From positions 117,546 to 181,545 of the forward strand of contig CAZPMN010000001.1 of NCBI GenBank assembly GCA_964587835.1: a DNA stretch of 64,000 nt, read 5' to 3'. The notes below the pieces were generated by a model. It searched no databases. It saw only the letters and a list, made by a program, of their open reading frames with translations, and was not told where the DNA came from. Position numbers and translations under genes: made by a program. Shown in pieces: positions 9,231 through 17,323 of the stretch (positions within the stretch are counted from its first letter, which is position 1; the number at the start of each line of letters is the position of its first letter). Source of the stretch: Erginobacter sp964587835. Lineage in GTDB: Bacteria; Auribacterota; Erginobacteria; Erginobacterales; Erginobacteraceae.

Positions 9231-9389
9231 TCAAGTGTTGGGGCAAGCCGTGAGGTTGCAGGGGATACCGAATTCCGAATCATAGGGCGTGGTGATGGAA
9301 GGAGTATTGCAGACCGCCATCTGGGCGGTATTGAAGCTGAGCTCAACGACCTTGAGTTCGGGTTTTCGGTAGAGCTTTTTCTTTTTCAT
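9231..9389 (-). CDS. 52-residue RiPP precursor-like peptide
   Basis: Found by reading the minus strand: an ATG at 9389 with a perfect AGGAGG 6-7 nt upstream and a TGA at 9231-9233. The first residues (MKKKKLYRKPELKVVELS) are a charged leader of the 'K..KPELKVVEL' type common in radical SAM-modified peptides. The rest is a Thr/Ser/Asn-rich tail with Cys27, Cys44 and Cys49, and it ends in Thr. The first 47 bp overlap the 3' end of the radical SAM gene in another frame, so translation should be coupled. Downstream are the HPr-kinase-like and S26-like genes. Function as a modified peptide is inferred; that it is translated is well supported by the ribosome site and gene order. Confidence 0.75.
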   Translation of the reverse strand: MKKKKLYRKPELKVVELSFNTAQMAVCNTPSITTPYDSEFGIPCNLTACPNT

Positions 9390-10458
9390 CGTCTTTCCTC
9401 CTGGTTTCCTTGAGCAATATAGCCCGAAGGTGGGTGACCTGGCAAAGGAATTCTACCGGTTTTTCCGGCGTTCCGTTCTCCAGGGTGGACCAGGCCGGAC
9501 AGACGTTACAGATCCCCCGGAGCTCACAGTCGTTGCATCTGTTCGGCTCCCTGGTTACTTCATTTCTGACCCGGGGGATGAACTGATCCCATCCCTCGCG
9601 GAAGCTCCCCCGGATCAGATTGTAACGAAAGTTGGTATCCAGAACGCAGAGACCGAGCTGGCCAGAGGAGGAGACGTGGAAAGAACAGAGTCCTCCGCCG
9701 CATTTATAAAGTCGGTCCGATTTTACCGGCCCCCATTTCCGGCAGTCAAAGGAAAGCCAGGCCCGCCACTTATCCGGATCTTCGTAATCGAGCTCGATGA
9801 CCTCCTGCGGGGAGAGACGGTAGCCGGTACCGCTGCGGGAACCGTTCAACTGGGCGCAGATCAGGGCGTCGAATCGGAAATCCTTCCCGTAGTCGGCCGC
9901 CAGTTTTCTCATCTGCCGGATTTCCTGTCGGTTGACGGTATTGATGACCGACCTAAAACTGAAAGAGATGTCTCTCTCCGCGAGCAGATCAATAGCCTGC
10001 CGGAATTGCCGGTAACTGCCCGGCACCCCGGAAATTTTCTCGTACGTCTCTTCAGTGGCGCCGAGCAGGCTGATGTCGATCTGATATGGAGGATACCGGT
10101 CCAGAAAATCCGCTATCTCCCGGTCGATCAGTGTTCCGTTGGTGAAGACGTTTATCAAGAAACCTTTTTTTATAGCGTACTGATAGATGGAACGAAAATC
10201 ATCCCGGATGAACGGTTCTCCCCCGCTGAAGGTGAGACAGAGCCCCCCCCGATCGGCGATCTGGTCTATGAGAGAGCAGACCTGCTTCCGGCTCAACTCC
10301 TCTTCCGGCGGGGTCTGACGGGCGAAACCAACGTAACAGTACGGACAGCGGAGATTGCATCTCCGGGTCAATTCAATCATCCCCAGCAGGGGGAGATGGT
10401 CTCTCCGCGCTTTTTCCCAGAGTGAGAATTCAACCGCGCTCTCGATGGGGGGAGGCAT
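9343..10458 (-). CDS. Radical SAM/SPASM peptide-modifying enzyme
   Basis: 371 residues. The radical SAM cluster motif is CNLRCPYC (Cys34, Cys38, Cys41), followed by LTFSGGEPF and FTNGTLI, which bind SAM. The C-terminal SPASM region has CGGGLCSFHV, LCVLD, then CNDCELRGICNVCPAW and a final FLCQ, enough Cys for two auxiliary [4Fe-4S] clusters. Enzymes of this architecture install thioether, C-C or other links in peptides or mature quinocofactors. The start at 10458 is 4 bp from the stop of the upstream sugar-phosphate transferase gene, and the 3' end runs into the precursor gene. A separate PqqD-like protein encoded at 2.2-2.5 kb could supply leader recognition, since no such domain is visible at its own N-terminus. 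Confidence 0.9.
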   Translation of the reverse strand: MPPPIESAVEFSLWEKARRDHLPLLGMIELTRRCNLRCPYCYVGFARQTPPEEELSRKQVCSLIDQIADRGGLCLTFSGGEPFIRDDFRSIYQYAIKKGFLINVFTNGTLIDREIADFLDRYPPYQIDISLLGATEETYEKISGVPGSYRQFRQAIDLLAERDISFSFRSVINTVNRQEIRQMRKLAADYGKDFRFDALICAQLNGSRSGTGYRLSPQEVIELDYEDPDKWRAWLSFDCRKWGPVKSDRLYKCGGGLCSFHVSSSGQLGLCVLDTNFRYNLIRGSFREGWDQFIPRVRNEVTREPNRCNDCELRGICNVCPAWSTLENGTPEKPVEFLCQVTHLRAILLKETRRKDDEKEKALPKTRTQGR

Positions 10459-10462
10459 TCTC

Positions 10463-11524
10463 TTATCTCATCCGTGATCTGATCGAAAACCGGAAGTCCT
10501 CGATGATCTTTAAAAATAGAAAGACGATCAGCCCGACCAGGAAGAGCATCCCGGCGGCCAGGCTGCGGTCGGCGTACTTCATCACCAGGGCGAGCAGGCC
10601 GAGGTTGATCGTCAGCAGGTAGAACATCCGCACCGTTTCCCGGGGGGAGAATCCCATCTCCACCAGCCGGTGGTGGAGATGCTTCCGGTCCCCGGTTAAG
10701 GGGTTTTGCCCCCGGGCGATCCGACGGCAGAAGGCGATGGTCAGGTCGGCCAGGGGCAGGAGGAGGACGATCAGGGGCAGGATCAGGGCGATCCCGGCGG
10801 TGGTCTTGAAGGAACTCTGGATCGAGACCGCCGCCAGAATGAAGCCGATCAGAAGGCTTCCGGTGTCGCCGAGGAAGATCCGGGCGGGGTAACGGTTGTA
10901 GCGGAGGAAGCCCAGGCACCCCCCGACCAGGGCGATGGTTATGGTCGGCATAAAGGGGAGTCCGTCCACGCTGCTGAAGAAGAGAACCAGTCCGGCGATC
11001 GCCGCCGTTCCGGCGGCCAGCCCGTCCAACCCGTCGAGAAGGTTAAAAGCGTTGGTCACGGTGAGCACCCAGAGAACGACCAGCGGCCCGCCCCATAATC
11101 CGAGCCGGATCTGGCCTCCCAGGGGATTGGTCAGGACCTCCACATTGTAGCCGCAGGCGATCAGAATCAGGGCGGCGATGGTCTGGAAGATCAGTTTCAC
11201 CGGCGCTCGTGCCCCCCGGATGTCATCGAAAATCCCCAGCCCGAGGATGATAACCCCACCCAGGACCAGGCCCAGGTAGTGGGTATCGAACGAACCCAGC
11301 ATTTGGCTCCGGCCGAGCAGAAAGGAGATGCCGGTGGAAATGATGAAGGCGATGAAGATGATTACCCCTCCCAGCAGGGGAACTTCCCTTCCCGCCCCGC
11401 CTGATTCAAGGGATCGGGCGGTTACCCGGCGCATCCGCACCCAGCGCGCCACCGGCGGGGTGGCCAGCAGCGCGATGGCCAGGGAGAGAAGAAAAACCAA
11501 CCAGTACATCCCCATCTCCGTCAT
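10463..11524 (-). CDS. Polyprenyl-phosphate N-acetylhexosamine-1-phosphate transferase (WecA/MraY family)
   Basis: 353 residues with about ten membrane segments. All catalytic motifs are present: LGIFDDIRG (Asp100-Asp101), NAFNLLDGLDGLAAG, RIFLGDTGSLL (Asp220) and RKHLHHRLVEMG, the His-rich loop that separates WecA-type enzymes from MraY. It should move a UDP-linked N-acetylhexosamine phosphate onto undecaprenyl phosphate at the inner membrane, which would start glycan assembly for the glycosyltransferases upstream. Start ATG at 11524 overlaps the stop of the paralogous upstream gene by 4 bp (ATGA). The exact sugar cannot be read from sequence. Confidence 0.88.
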   Translation of the reverse strand: MTEMGMYWLVFLLSLAIALLATPPVARWVRMRRVTARSLESGGAGREVPLLGGVIIFIAFIISTGISFLLGRSQMLGSFDTHYLGLVLGGVIILGLGIFDDIRGARAPVKLIFQTIAALILIACGYNVEVLTNPLGGQIRLGLWGGPLVVLWVLTVTNAFNLLDGLDGLAAGTAAIAGLVLFFSSVDGLPFMPTITIALVGGCLGFLRYNRYPARIFLGDTGSLLIGFILAAVSIQSSFKTTAGIALILPLIVLLLPLADLTIAFCRRIARGQNPLTGDRKHLHHRLVEMGFSPRETVRMFYLLTINLGLLALVMKYADRSLAAGMLFLVGLIVFLFLKIIEDFRFSIRSRMR

Positions 11525-12573
11525 CGGCTTTCTCCCGGTTCTTCTCCGTCCAGCACCAGGATCCGCGACCTGTACTCTTCGACGATCCTGAAGAGAAGAT
11601 AGAGCATCGACCCCACCAGGAAGAAGATCCCCAGGGCCAGGATCCTCCCGGCGGCGGCGGCGACCAGGGCGATCATCCCCAGGTTTGCCTGGAGCAGGTA
11701 GATAAGCAGAACCACCTGCCGGGGAGAATAACCGAGCAGGAGAAGCCGGTCGGCGATCTGCCGCGGTCTGGGGTTCCTCCCCGCCGGGGATGCGGGGGCG
11801 GGGGGTCGGCCGAAGATGGCGAAGACCAGGGCCAGGATCGGGAGGATCAGGGCGATCCCGGCGGTGGCCTTGAATTCACCCTGGGCGGCGATCGCTGCCA
11901 GGAGGAAACCGAGGAAGAAGGTCCCGGTTCGCCCGAGGTGGATCCGGGCCGGGTAGAAGTTGTAACGGAGGAAACCCGCGCAGCCCCCGACCGTGGCCAG
12001 GGCCAGGACGGGGACAAAGGGCGGCCCGGTCAGGGCGGCAAAAAAGATAGTGGCGGCGGCGATGGCGGCGATCCCGGCGGCCAGTCCGTCGATCGTATCG
12101 ATGAGGGCGAAGGCGTTGACCATCCCCGTAACCCAGGCGACCAGGAGCAGCGCTCCCGCCGGGCCGAGGCTGATCTTGTCGCCGGCCAGGAAGGTGACCG
12201 TGTCCAGCCGGTAACCGCAGCTGACCAGAATCAGCCCGGCCAACGCCGTGACCGCGATCTTCAGGGGCCAGTGAACCTTGCGGATGGCATCCCGGAGGCC
12301 GAGGAGAATCATCAGGGTTCCACCGAGCAGGACCCCCAGGTAATGATAGTCGTAAAAACCGAGCAACCGCTCTCGGTTGAAGAGAAAGGCGGCCCCGGTA
12401 ACCGCGATGAAGGAGAGGTAGATCACCACCCCCCCGGAGAGGTTCAGGGCCCGGCTTCGGACCCGGCCGCTGGGGCCGTGGTGCGAGATGCCGTAATGGG
12501 AAGAAAGGCGGATCAGGGCCGGGGTAAGGACCAGGGAGAGAAGCGCGGTGGCAATGAAGATGATAAAATTCAT
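11521..12573 (-). CDS. WecA/MraY-family paralogue with lost catalytic residues (probable pseudoenzyme)
   Basis: 350 residues with the same membrane layout as the downstream gene and clear sequence similarity (shared NAFxLxDxxDGLAAG, FLRYNxYPARI). The catalytic positions differ: the Asp-Asp motif reads LGLRDAIRK (second Asp is Ala, near residue 96), the FLGDTGS motif reads HLGRTGT (the invariant Asp is Arg215), and the HLHHRL loop reads RQIADRLLL. NAFALIDTIDGL retains only part of the middle motif. The reading frame is intact with good codon use, so it is maintained rather than decaying. It most likely arose by tandem duplication and may act as a non-catalytic partner of the active enzyme, since this family forms dimers. 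Confidence 0.8.
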   Translation of the reverse strand: MNFIIFIATALLSLVLTPALIRLSSHYGISHHGPSGRVRSRALNLSGGVVIYLSFIAVTGAAFLFNRERLLGFYDYHYLGVLLGGTLMILLGLRDAIRKVHWPLKIAVTALAGLILVSCGYRLDTVTFLAGDKISLGPAGALLLVAWVTGMVNAFALIDTIDGLAAGIAAIAAATIFFAALTGPPFVPVLALATVGGCAGFLRYNFYPARIHLGRTGTFFLGFLLAAIAAQGEFKATAGIALILPILALVFAIFGRPPAPASPAGRNPRPRQIADRLLLLGYSPRQVVLLIYLLQANLGMIALVAAAAGRILALGIFFLVGSMLYLLFRIVEEYRSRILVLDGEEPGESR

Positions 12574-12577
12574 AGAC

Positions 12578-13690
12578 TCATTCTAACAACTCCTGGTACA
12601 TTCGGAAAGTCCGCTCGGCCATTCTTTCCTTGGTGAATTCTTCTTCCACTCTCTGCCGGCCCCGTTTTCCCAGCTCCTCCCCCCGGTCCGGTTCGTCGAG
12701 AATCCGGTTAAGTGCCCGGGCCAGGGACCGGGAGTCCCGAGGCGGGGCGACCAGTCCGGTAACCCCGTCGAGGTTGGTGTAAGTGACCCCAGTTTCGAGC
12801 CGGGTGCTGATTACCGGGCGGGAGCTGGCCATCGCCTCCAACTGGACGATACCGAAGGCCTCGTTACGGGAGATCGAGGGAAGGCAGAAGACCGAACAGG
12901 CCCGGAGGTAGGCCAGGAGGTTGTCCCGGGATACCTCGCTCATCAGGACGACCCGGTCCTCCAGGCCGTGAGAGACCACCATCATCTTCAGGGCGTCAAA
13001 CCTCTCGCCGCTCCCGATAATCACGAGTTTCCCGGTTACCTCCTCCATCGCCTTGACCAGGTATTCCACCCCCTTGTAGAGGGTCAGCCGTCCGACAAAG
13101 AGGACGATCCGATCGCCGAGCCGTTTACGGATCAGTTGGGCCTGAGCGTTGATCTCCGCCCGATCCGCGTAGAGCGAGAGGTCGATCCCGATCGGGATCA
13201 GCACGCACTTCTCCCGGAACCGCTGCAGGACAGCAGACCCTTCCAGGTAGCGGGGCGAGGCGACGACGATCCTCTCCGCCCGGGCCAGAAATTTCAGCAG
13301 CAAAGGACGGTAAAGCAGCCCGGCGATTTTCTGCCTGACGATGTCGCTCTGATAGACCACCGTCAGCCTCCCCGGTGGACGGGCTTTCAGGTAGGAGATC
13401 GTGGCCAGGGGATTGGGGTGGTGGACGGTGATGATATCGGCGGCGTTTTCCCTTAGCAGCCGAGGGAATGAGGGGCTGAGCGAAGTCGAGAGCAACCTTC
13501 CCCAGCTCCCGGCTCGGATTACCTCCACCCCATCCACGGTCTCCCGAACGGTCCGGGGGGAGGTGTTGGAGACCAGGACCTTTAGATCGACCCGGTTCTT
13601 CAGCCCCTGGCAGAGGTCGAGGAGGTAAGTCTCCATCCCGCCCCGGTAGGGGTGGTAGAATTTTCCGACCTGGAGGACGCTGAATCTCAT
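12578..13690 (-). CDS. GT4-family glycosyltransferase
   Basis: 370 residues from the ATG at 13690 (MRFSVLQVGKFYHPYRGGMETYL); a longer frame to 13732 begins inside a repeat element and is unlikely. The N-terminal YRGGMETYLLDL and the C-terminal donor-binding segment ISRNEAFGIVQLEAMASS with its E-x7-E spacing are typical of retaining GT-B, GT4 enzymes using UDP- or GDP-sugars. It is the first of three GT4 genes in a row, all on the minus strand. Acceptor and sugar cannot be inferred. Confidence 0.85.
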   Translation of the reverse strand: MRFSVLQVGKFYHPYRGGMETYLLDLCQGLKNRVDLKVLVSNTSPRTVRETVDGVEVIRAGSWGRLLSTSLSPSFPRLLRENAADIITVHHPNPLATISYLKARPPGRLTVVYQSDIVRQKIAGLLYRPLLLKFLARAERIVVASPRYLEGSAVLQRFREKCVLIPIGIDLSLYADRAEINAQAQLIRKRLGDRIVLFVGRLTLYKGVEYLVKAMEEVTGKLVIIGSGERFDALKMMVVSHGLEDRVVLMSEVSRDNLLAYLRACSVFCLPSISRNEAFGIVQLEAMASSRPVISTRLETGVTYTNLDGVTGLVAPPRDSRSLARALNRILDEPDRGEELGKRGRQRVEEEFTKERMAERTFRMYQELLE

Positions 13691-13701
13691 TTTGATTGAC
13701 C

Positions 13702-13779
13702 TGTCAGTGCGAGGAACGAAGCGACGAAGCAATCTCAGGAGGTTTTTTTAAAAAAAAGATTGCTTCGTTCACAATGACA
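13702..13779. repeat. Dispersed palindromic intergenic repeat, copy 1
   Basis: A left arm of about 34 nt (13702-13735, TGTCAGTGCGAGGAACGAAG...) is matched in reverse complement by 13757-13779 (ending CGTTCACAATGACA), with an A/T-rich loop containing runs of T and A. The right arm lacks an internal ~11 nt that looks like a duplication of GAACGAAGC. A second copy lies at 61814-61847. The motif 'GTCATTGCGAG...GCGAAGCAATCTC' is a short dispersed repeat I have seen described by sequence in many bacterial genomes. It sits between two GT4 genes and could also form an mRNA hairpin. Confidence 0.7.
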
Positions 13780-13787
13780 GTTCCGGG

Positions 13788-14942
13788 TTATAGGATCTCC
13801 CCATAGCAAGATATAACTCCGTTCACCATCTTCTTTATAGAAAAATCCGCCGCCCTTTGCCGGCCAGCCTTGCCCATCTCCGTCCGTAGACCGCTGTCTC
13901 GGGCCAGGGTGATGATTGCCCGGGCGAGGGCCGCGGGCCGTTGTGGGGAGACCAGGATCCCGGTCACCCCGTCGGCCACCACCTCGGGGATTCCCCCGAC
14001 ATCGGTGGAGACCACCGGTAACCCGGCGGCCATTGCTTCCAGGTTGGCCCGTCCGAACCCCTCCGACCGCGAGGGGAGGACAAAGATATCCAGGGCGGGG
14101 AGAATCTCTCCCGGATCTTTCCGTCCGCCGGTGAAGTTGACCTTTTCGGACAGTCCCAACCGCACCGCTTCGGTTTCCAGCTTCCGGTGGTAGTCCCGCC
14201 AGGCCGGGTAGAGGGCTTCGCCGGTGATTACAAAGCGGGCCGAAGGGACCTGTTTCAGAACACTGGGCATCGCCGCCAGAAAGTCCTCGTAGCCTTTCAG
14301 GGGGGCGAGATGCCCGATCGTCCCGATCGCGATCTCATCTTCCTCCAATCCCAGCATTCTTCGGGCCGAGGAGCGGCTGTATCCGGCACCGACCGGAAAC
14401 GGATCCACTCCGTTATAGACTACCCGTGTCCGGAGCGGACTCTTCAGCGCCCGCTTGACCGCTTGAGAGTTGGCAATGATCCGGGTCGGGAGGATGCGCG
14501 CCAGGGACCGGAACAGGATGCCGTATCCCCCCCGCCCGGGCAGATCCCGAAAATGCCAGACTAGGGGCCGCCGGCTCAGGAGCGCGGGAAGCAGTGCTAT
14601 GAGATGGGCCTTGATCCCGTTGGTGTGAACCAGGGCGATCCTCTCCTCCCGGATCAGCTTGATCAGGTGGCCGATGACCGATGGTAGATGGAACGGTCCG
14701 GAGAGAAGGAGAAGGATGAGGTTGAACCGGTCTTTCCGGCTCAGTCCGAGCAGGGCTGACGGGAGGTGGACCTCCCGGATCTCTACCCCCCGGTCAAACA
14801 GTTCCCGGGCGAGGGGACCCGGTCCCAGGATGACCACCAGGGGATGAAAACGTTCCCGAGGCAGCCGGGTTACCAGATCGATCAGACTCTTCTCCGCCCC
14901 CCCGATGCCGCCGGCGGGATTGATAAATAGGATATTGTGCAT
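13788..14942 (-). CDS. GT4-family glycosyltransferase
   Basis: 384 residues. N-terminal NPAGGIGGAEKSLIDL is the acceptor-side loop of GT4 enzymes, and the C-terminal FVLPSRSEGFGRANLEAMAAG contains the E-x7-E donor-binding motif. RVVYNGVDPF is the usual inter-domain segment. The start is ATG at 14942. It is separated from the next GT4 gene upstream by 40 bp and from the one downstream by the palindromic repeat. It belongs to the polysaccharide operon on the minus strand. Confidence 0.87.
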   Translation of the reverse strand: MHNILFINPAGGIGGAEKSLIDLVTRLPRERFHPLVVILGPGPLARELFDRGVEIREVHLPSALLGLSRKDRFNLILLLLSGPFHLPSVIGHLIKLIREERIALVHTNGIKAHLIALLPALLSRRPLVWHFRDLPGRGGYGILFRSLARILPTRIIANSQAVKRALKSPLRTRVVYNGVDPFPVGAGYSRSSARRMLGLEEDEIAIGTIGHLAPLKGYEDFLAAMPSVLKQVPSARFVITGEALYPAWRDYHRKLETEAVRLGLSEKVNFTGGRKDPGEILPALDIFVLPSRSEGFGRANLEAMAAGLPVVSTDVGGIPEVVADGVTGILVSPQRPAALARAIITLARDSGLRTEMGKAGRQRAADFSIKKMVNGVISCYGEIL

Positions 14943-14982
14943 CAGTCAATCAGGTTCCTTCCCGCACCAAACGGAAGAGAAT

Positions 14983-16113
14983 CTAAACAAGTAGTCGCCG
15001 ATAGAGAGCTTCATACTCGTCTACCATCCTCTCTCGGCCGAAGTTCTCTTCCCCGCGCTTCCGCCCCGCCAGGCCCATCAGGCGGGCTTTCTGCGGGTTT
15101 TCGGCCAGGTGAATTATCTTCTCCGCCAGGGCAGTGTGATCTTCCAGGGGGGTAAGGAAACCGGTCTCTCCCTCGAGCACGGCCTCCGCTGTCCCCGGAA
15201 CAGCGGTTGCCACGACCGGCTTGGCCAAGGCCATCGCCTCCAGCACCGCCAGGGGCAGGCCCTCCCAGAGGGAGGAGAGGGCGAAGATATCGAAACCAGC
15301 GACGACCTCCAGCGCCTTCTCCCGGTAGCCGAGAAACCTGACCCGGTCGGAGATTCCCAGTTTTGCCGTCAGCTTTTCCAGTCCTGGACGGAGATATCCC
15401 TCGCCCAGAATCAGGAATAGTGAGTGGGGCACGGAATCCTTCACCCGGGCCGCCGCCCGGAGGAGGGTGGGGTAGTCCTTTTGAGGTGAGAGTCTTCCCG
15501 CCGTTCCAATTACCAAGACATCTTTTGGTATCCCCAGTTTCCGGCGGCTTCTTTCGTATTCCCGTCGATCAAGCTGGGGTATCTCGATCCCGTTCTGGAC
15601 AACCGTCACCCGACGGGGATCCATCCCCTGTTCCAGAAGATCATCCCGCACCGCCCCGGAGACGGCGATTACCATATGATTATAGCGACTGGTAAAGTTG
15701 TCGAGCCGCCGGTAATAAGCGGCCCGGAGTCTTTCCCGCCAACCCCGCCCTCGCCCCCCGTGAGCCAGATCCATCGTCAGGTGTTCGGTCGAGACCGAGA
15801 CCGATGGCCCGGCCCAATGCCCGGCCAGACGGGTTAATATGTTGGTCAGCATACTGTGGGAATGCAGGACTTCGATTTTTTCTCTCCGGATGAACCGGGC
15901 GATCCGCCGGGCGGCCGCCAGGTCGTAGGTTTTATGGAAGGGTATTATTTTTACCCGGATTCCGTTTTCGGCCAGTCTATCGGGCAGCTGTCCGTCTTCG
16001 GGGCAGATCGCCGAAACTGTATGTCCGCGGGTCCGGAGCGATACCGCCAGGTCGAAGAGAACCTTCTCCCCCCCGCTGATCGTGGATTTATAGGCCACCT
16101 GAAGTATTTTCAT
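14983..16113 (-). CDS. GT4-family glycosyltransferase
   Basis: 376 residues from ATG 16113. MKILQVAYKSTISGGEKVLFDLA, VVQNGIEI and FALSSLWEGLPLAVLEAMALA are the acceptor loop, hinge and donor-binding motifs of GT4 enzymes. It is most like the preceding GT4 genes in organisation, but the sequences are not close duplicates. It lies 29 bp downstream of the GT9 gene in the same direction. Confidence 0.87.
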   Translation of the reverse strand: MKILQVAYKSTISGGEKVLFDLAVSLRTRGHTVSAICPEDGQLPDRLAENGIRVKIIPFHKTYDLAAARRIARFIRREKIEVLHSHSMLTNILTRLAGHWAGPSVSVSTEHLTMDLAHGGRGRGWRERLRAAYYRRLDNFTSRYNHMVIAVSGAVRDDLLEQGMDPRRVTVVQNGIEIPQLDRREYERSRRKLGIPKDVLVIGTAGRLSPQKDYPTLLRAAARVKDSVPHSLFLILGEGYLRPGLEKLTAKLGISDRVRFLGYREKALEVVAGFDIFALSSLWEGLPLAVLEAMALAKPVVATAVPGTAEAVLEGETGFLTPLEDHTALAEKIIHLAENPQKARLMGLAGRKRGEENFGRERMVDEYEALYRRLLV

Positions 16114-16142
16114 AAAAGTTTATCCCGGGGTTCGGGGTTTGC

Positions 16143-17303
16143 TTAGAGGAGCGGATCGCGATCTGCGGTTACCGCCGCCGCCACCTCTTCCGGCCGCAAC
16201 TTTTTCCAGCATTGAAGATCGTGTTCGCAGATAAATTTCCTTCCCGGCAGCCAGCAGGGCGAGCAGGGGAGGGGATGGCGGATTACGGTATGATGTTGCC
16301 GGTCAAGGGGGCCGGTAATCTCTTGATGGGTGGGCCCGAATAGTACCACGGCCCTGGTGCCGACGGCCTGGGCGATGTGGGCGGCGGCCGAGTCATTTCC
16401 AACCAGGCAGTCAAGTTGCTCAACCAGAGCGGCCAGAAGCCGGATCCCGGCGGGAACAATAATCGGAGGCTTCTCCTCCATCCCCTGAGCAATTTCCTGC
16501 AGGAGGGGACGGTCGTGCTCCGAACCCAGGAGGATGATCAGCCGCCCCGGCCCGGCGAGGAGATTCCCCAGTCGGCTGAATCCCTCCGCTCTCCAGCGCT
16601 TAAAAGGTGAGGCTGCCCCGGGGTGGAGACCGATAATTCTATCCCCGGGGCTCCCTCCGGCCCGGGAGATGAGAGCCTTCGCCCGCTTTCTGTCGCCCGG
16701 GGAGAGGGACAGTTCCATATTGCACCCATCGGGATTGACGCCCAGCGGGGCCAGCAGGTCGATGGCTCGGAGAATCTCGTGCTGGCCGGGGTCAAGGGAA
16801 ACGGGGTGGGTAAAACAGAACTCCCCCCCCCGACTGCCGTAACCGATTCGACACCTCGCGCCGGTGGCGGCGATCAGCAGAGCTTCCCGGGGATCGGGGC
16901 GGAAACCAACCACGCAATCGTAGACCTCCCGCCGCAGATCCCAAACGCATTGTGCAATCTCGGCCGGCCTGGCCTTCTTCCCCCGAACAATTGTCCAGGG
17001 GGCGTCAAGGGTTATGATCTTGTTGAGGTGAGGGTTGAGTTCGACCGCTTCCCTGGTCTGGGTTTTAATTAACAGGTGAATATCGGCAGCGGGGAAAGTC
17101 TTCCGCAGGGCCCGGATTGCCGGGGTGGTCATCAACAAGTCCCCGATGTGATCGAGCCTGATTAGGAGGATTTTGCTGATGAGGCCCGGGGTGATCTCTC
17201 CCCGCGGCCGGTTCCGGCAAAAGATCCCCCCAGTTTTATCCAGGAGGTTGGCCAGGAATATCTTCCCGGGGCTGTCGAACAGATATTGCCGCTTTTCTCT
17301 CAC
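16143..17303 (-). CDS. GT9-family (heptosyltransferase-type) glycosyltransferase
   Basis: 386 residues. KILLIRLDHIGDLLMTTPAI is the GT9 N-terminal signature; IIGLHPGAASPFKRW and VGNDSAAAHIAQAVGTRAVVLFGPT form the ADP-sugar binding half. The C-terminal HPLPCSPCW followed by two further Cys (ICEH, LQCW) is a common GT9 tail. Such enzymes transfer heptoses to lipopolysaccharide core, so this supports an outer membrane. The start is GTG at 17303 with GAGGA upstream. Whether it acts on core or on another glycan is not shown by the sequence. Confidence 0.87.
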   Translation of the reverse strand: MREKRQYLFDSPGKIFLANLLDKTGGIFCRNRPRGEITPGLISKILLIRLDHIGDLLMTTPAIRALRKTFPAADIHLLIKTQTREAVELNPHLNKIITLDAPWTIVRGKKARPAEIAQCVWDLRREVYDCVVGFRPDPREALLIAATGARCRIGYGSRGGEFCFTHPVSLDPGQHEILRAIDLLAPLGVNPDGCNMELSLSPGDRKRAKALISRAGGSPGDRIIGLHPGAASPFKRWRAEGFSRLGNLLAGPGRLIILLGSEHDRPLLQEIAQGMEEKPPIIVPAGIRLLAALVEQLDCLVGNDSAAAHIAQAVGTRAVVLFGPTHQEITGPLDRQHHTVIRHPLPCSPCWLPGRKFICEHDLQCWKKLRPEEVAAAVTADRDPLL

Positions 17304-17323
17304 CGGTTTTTCCTCGGGGCGGT

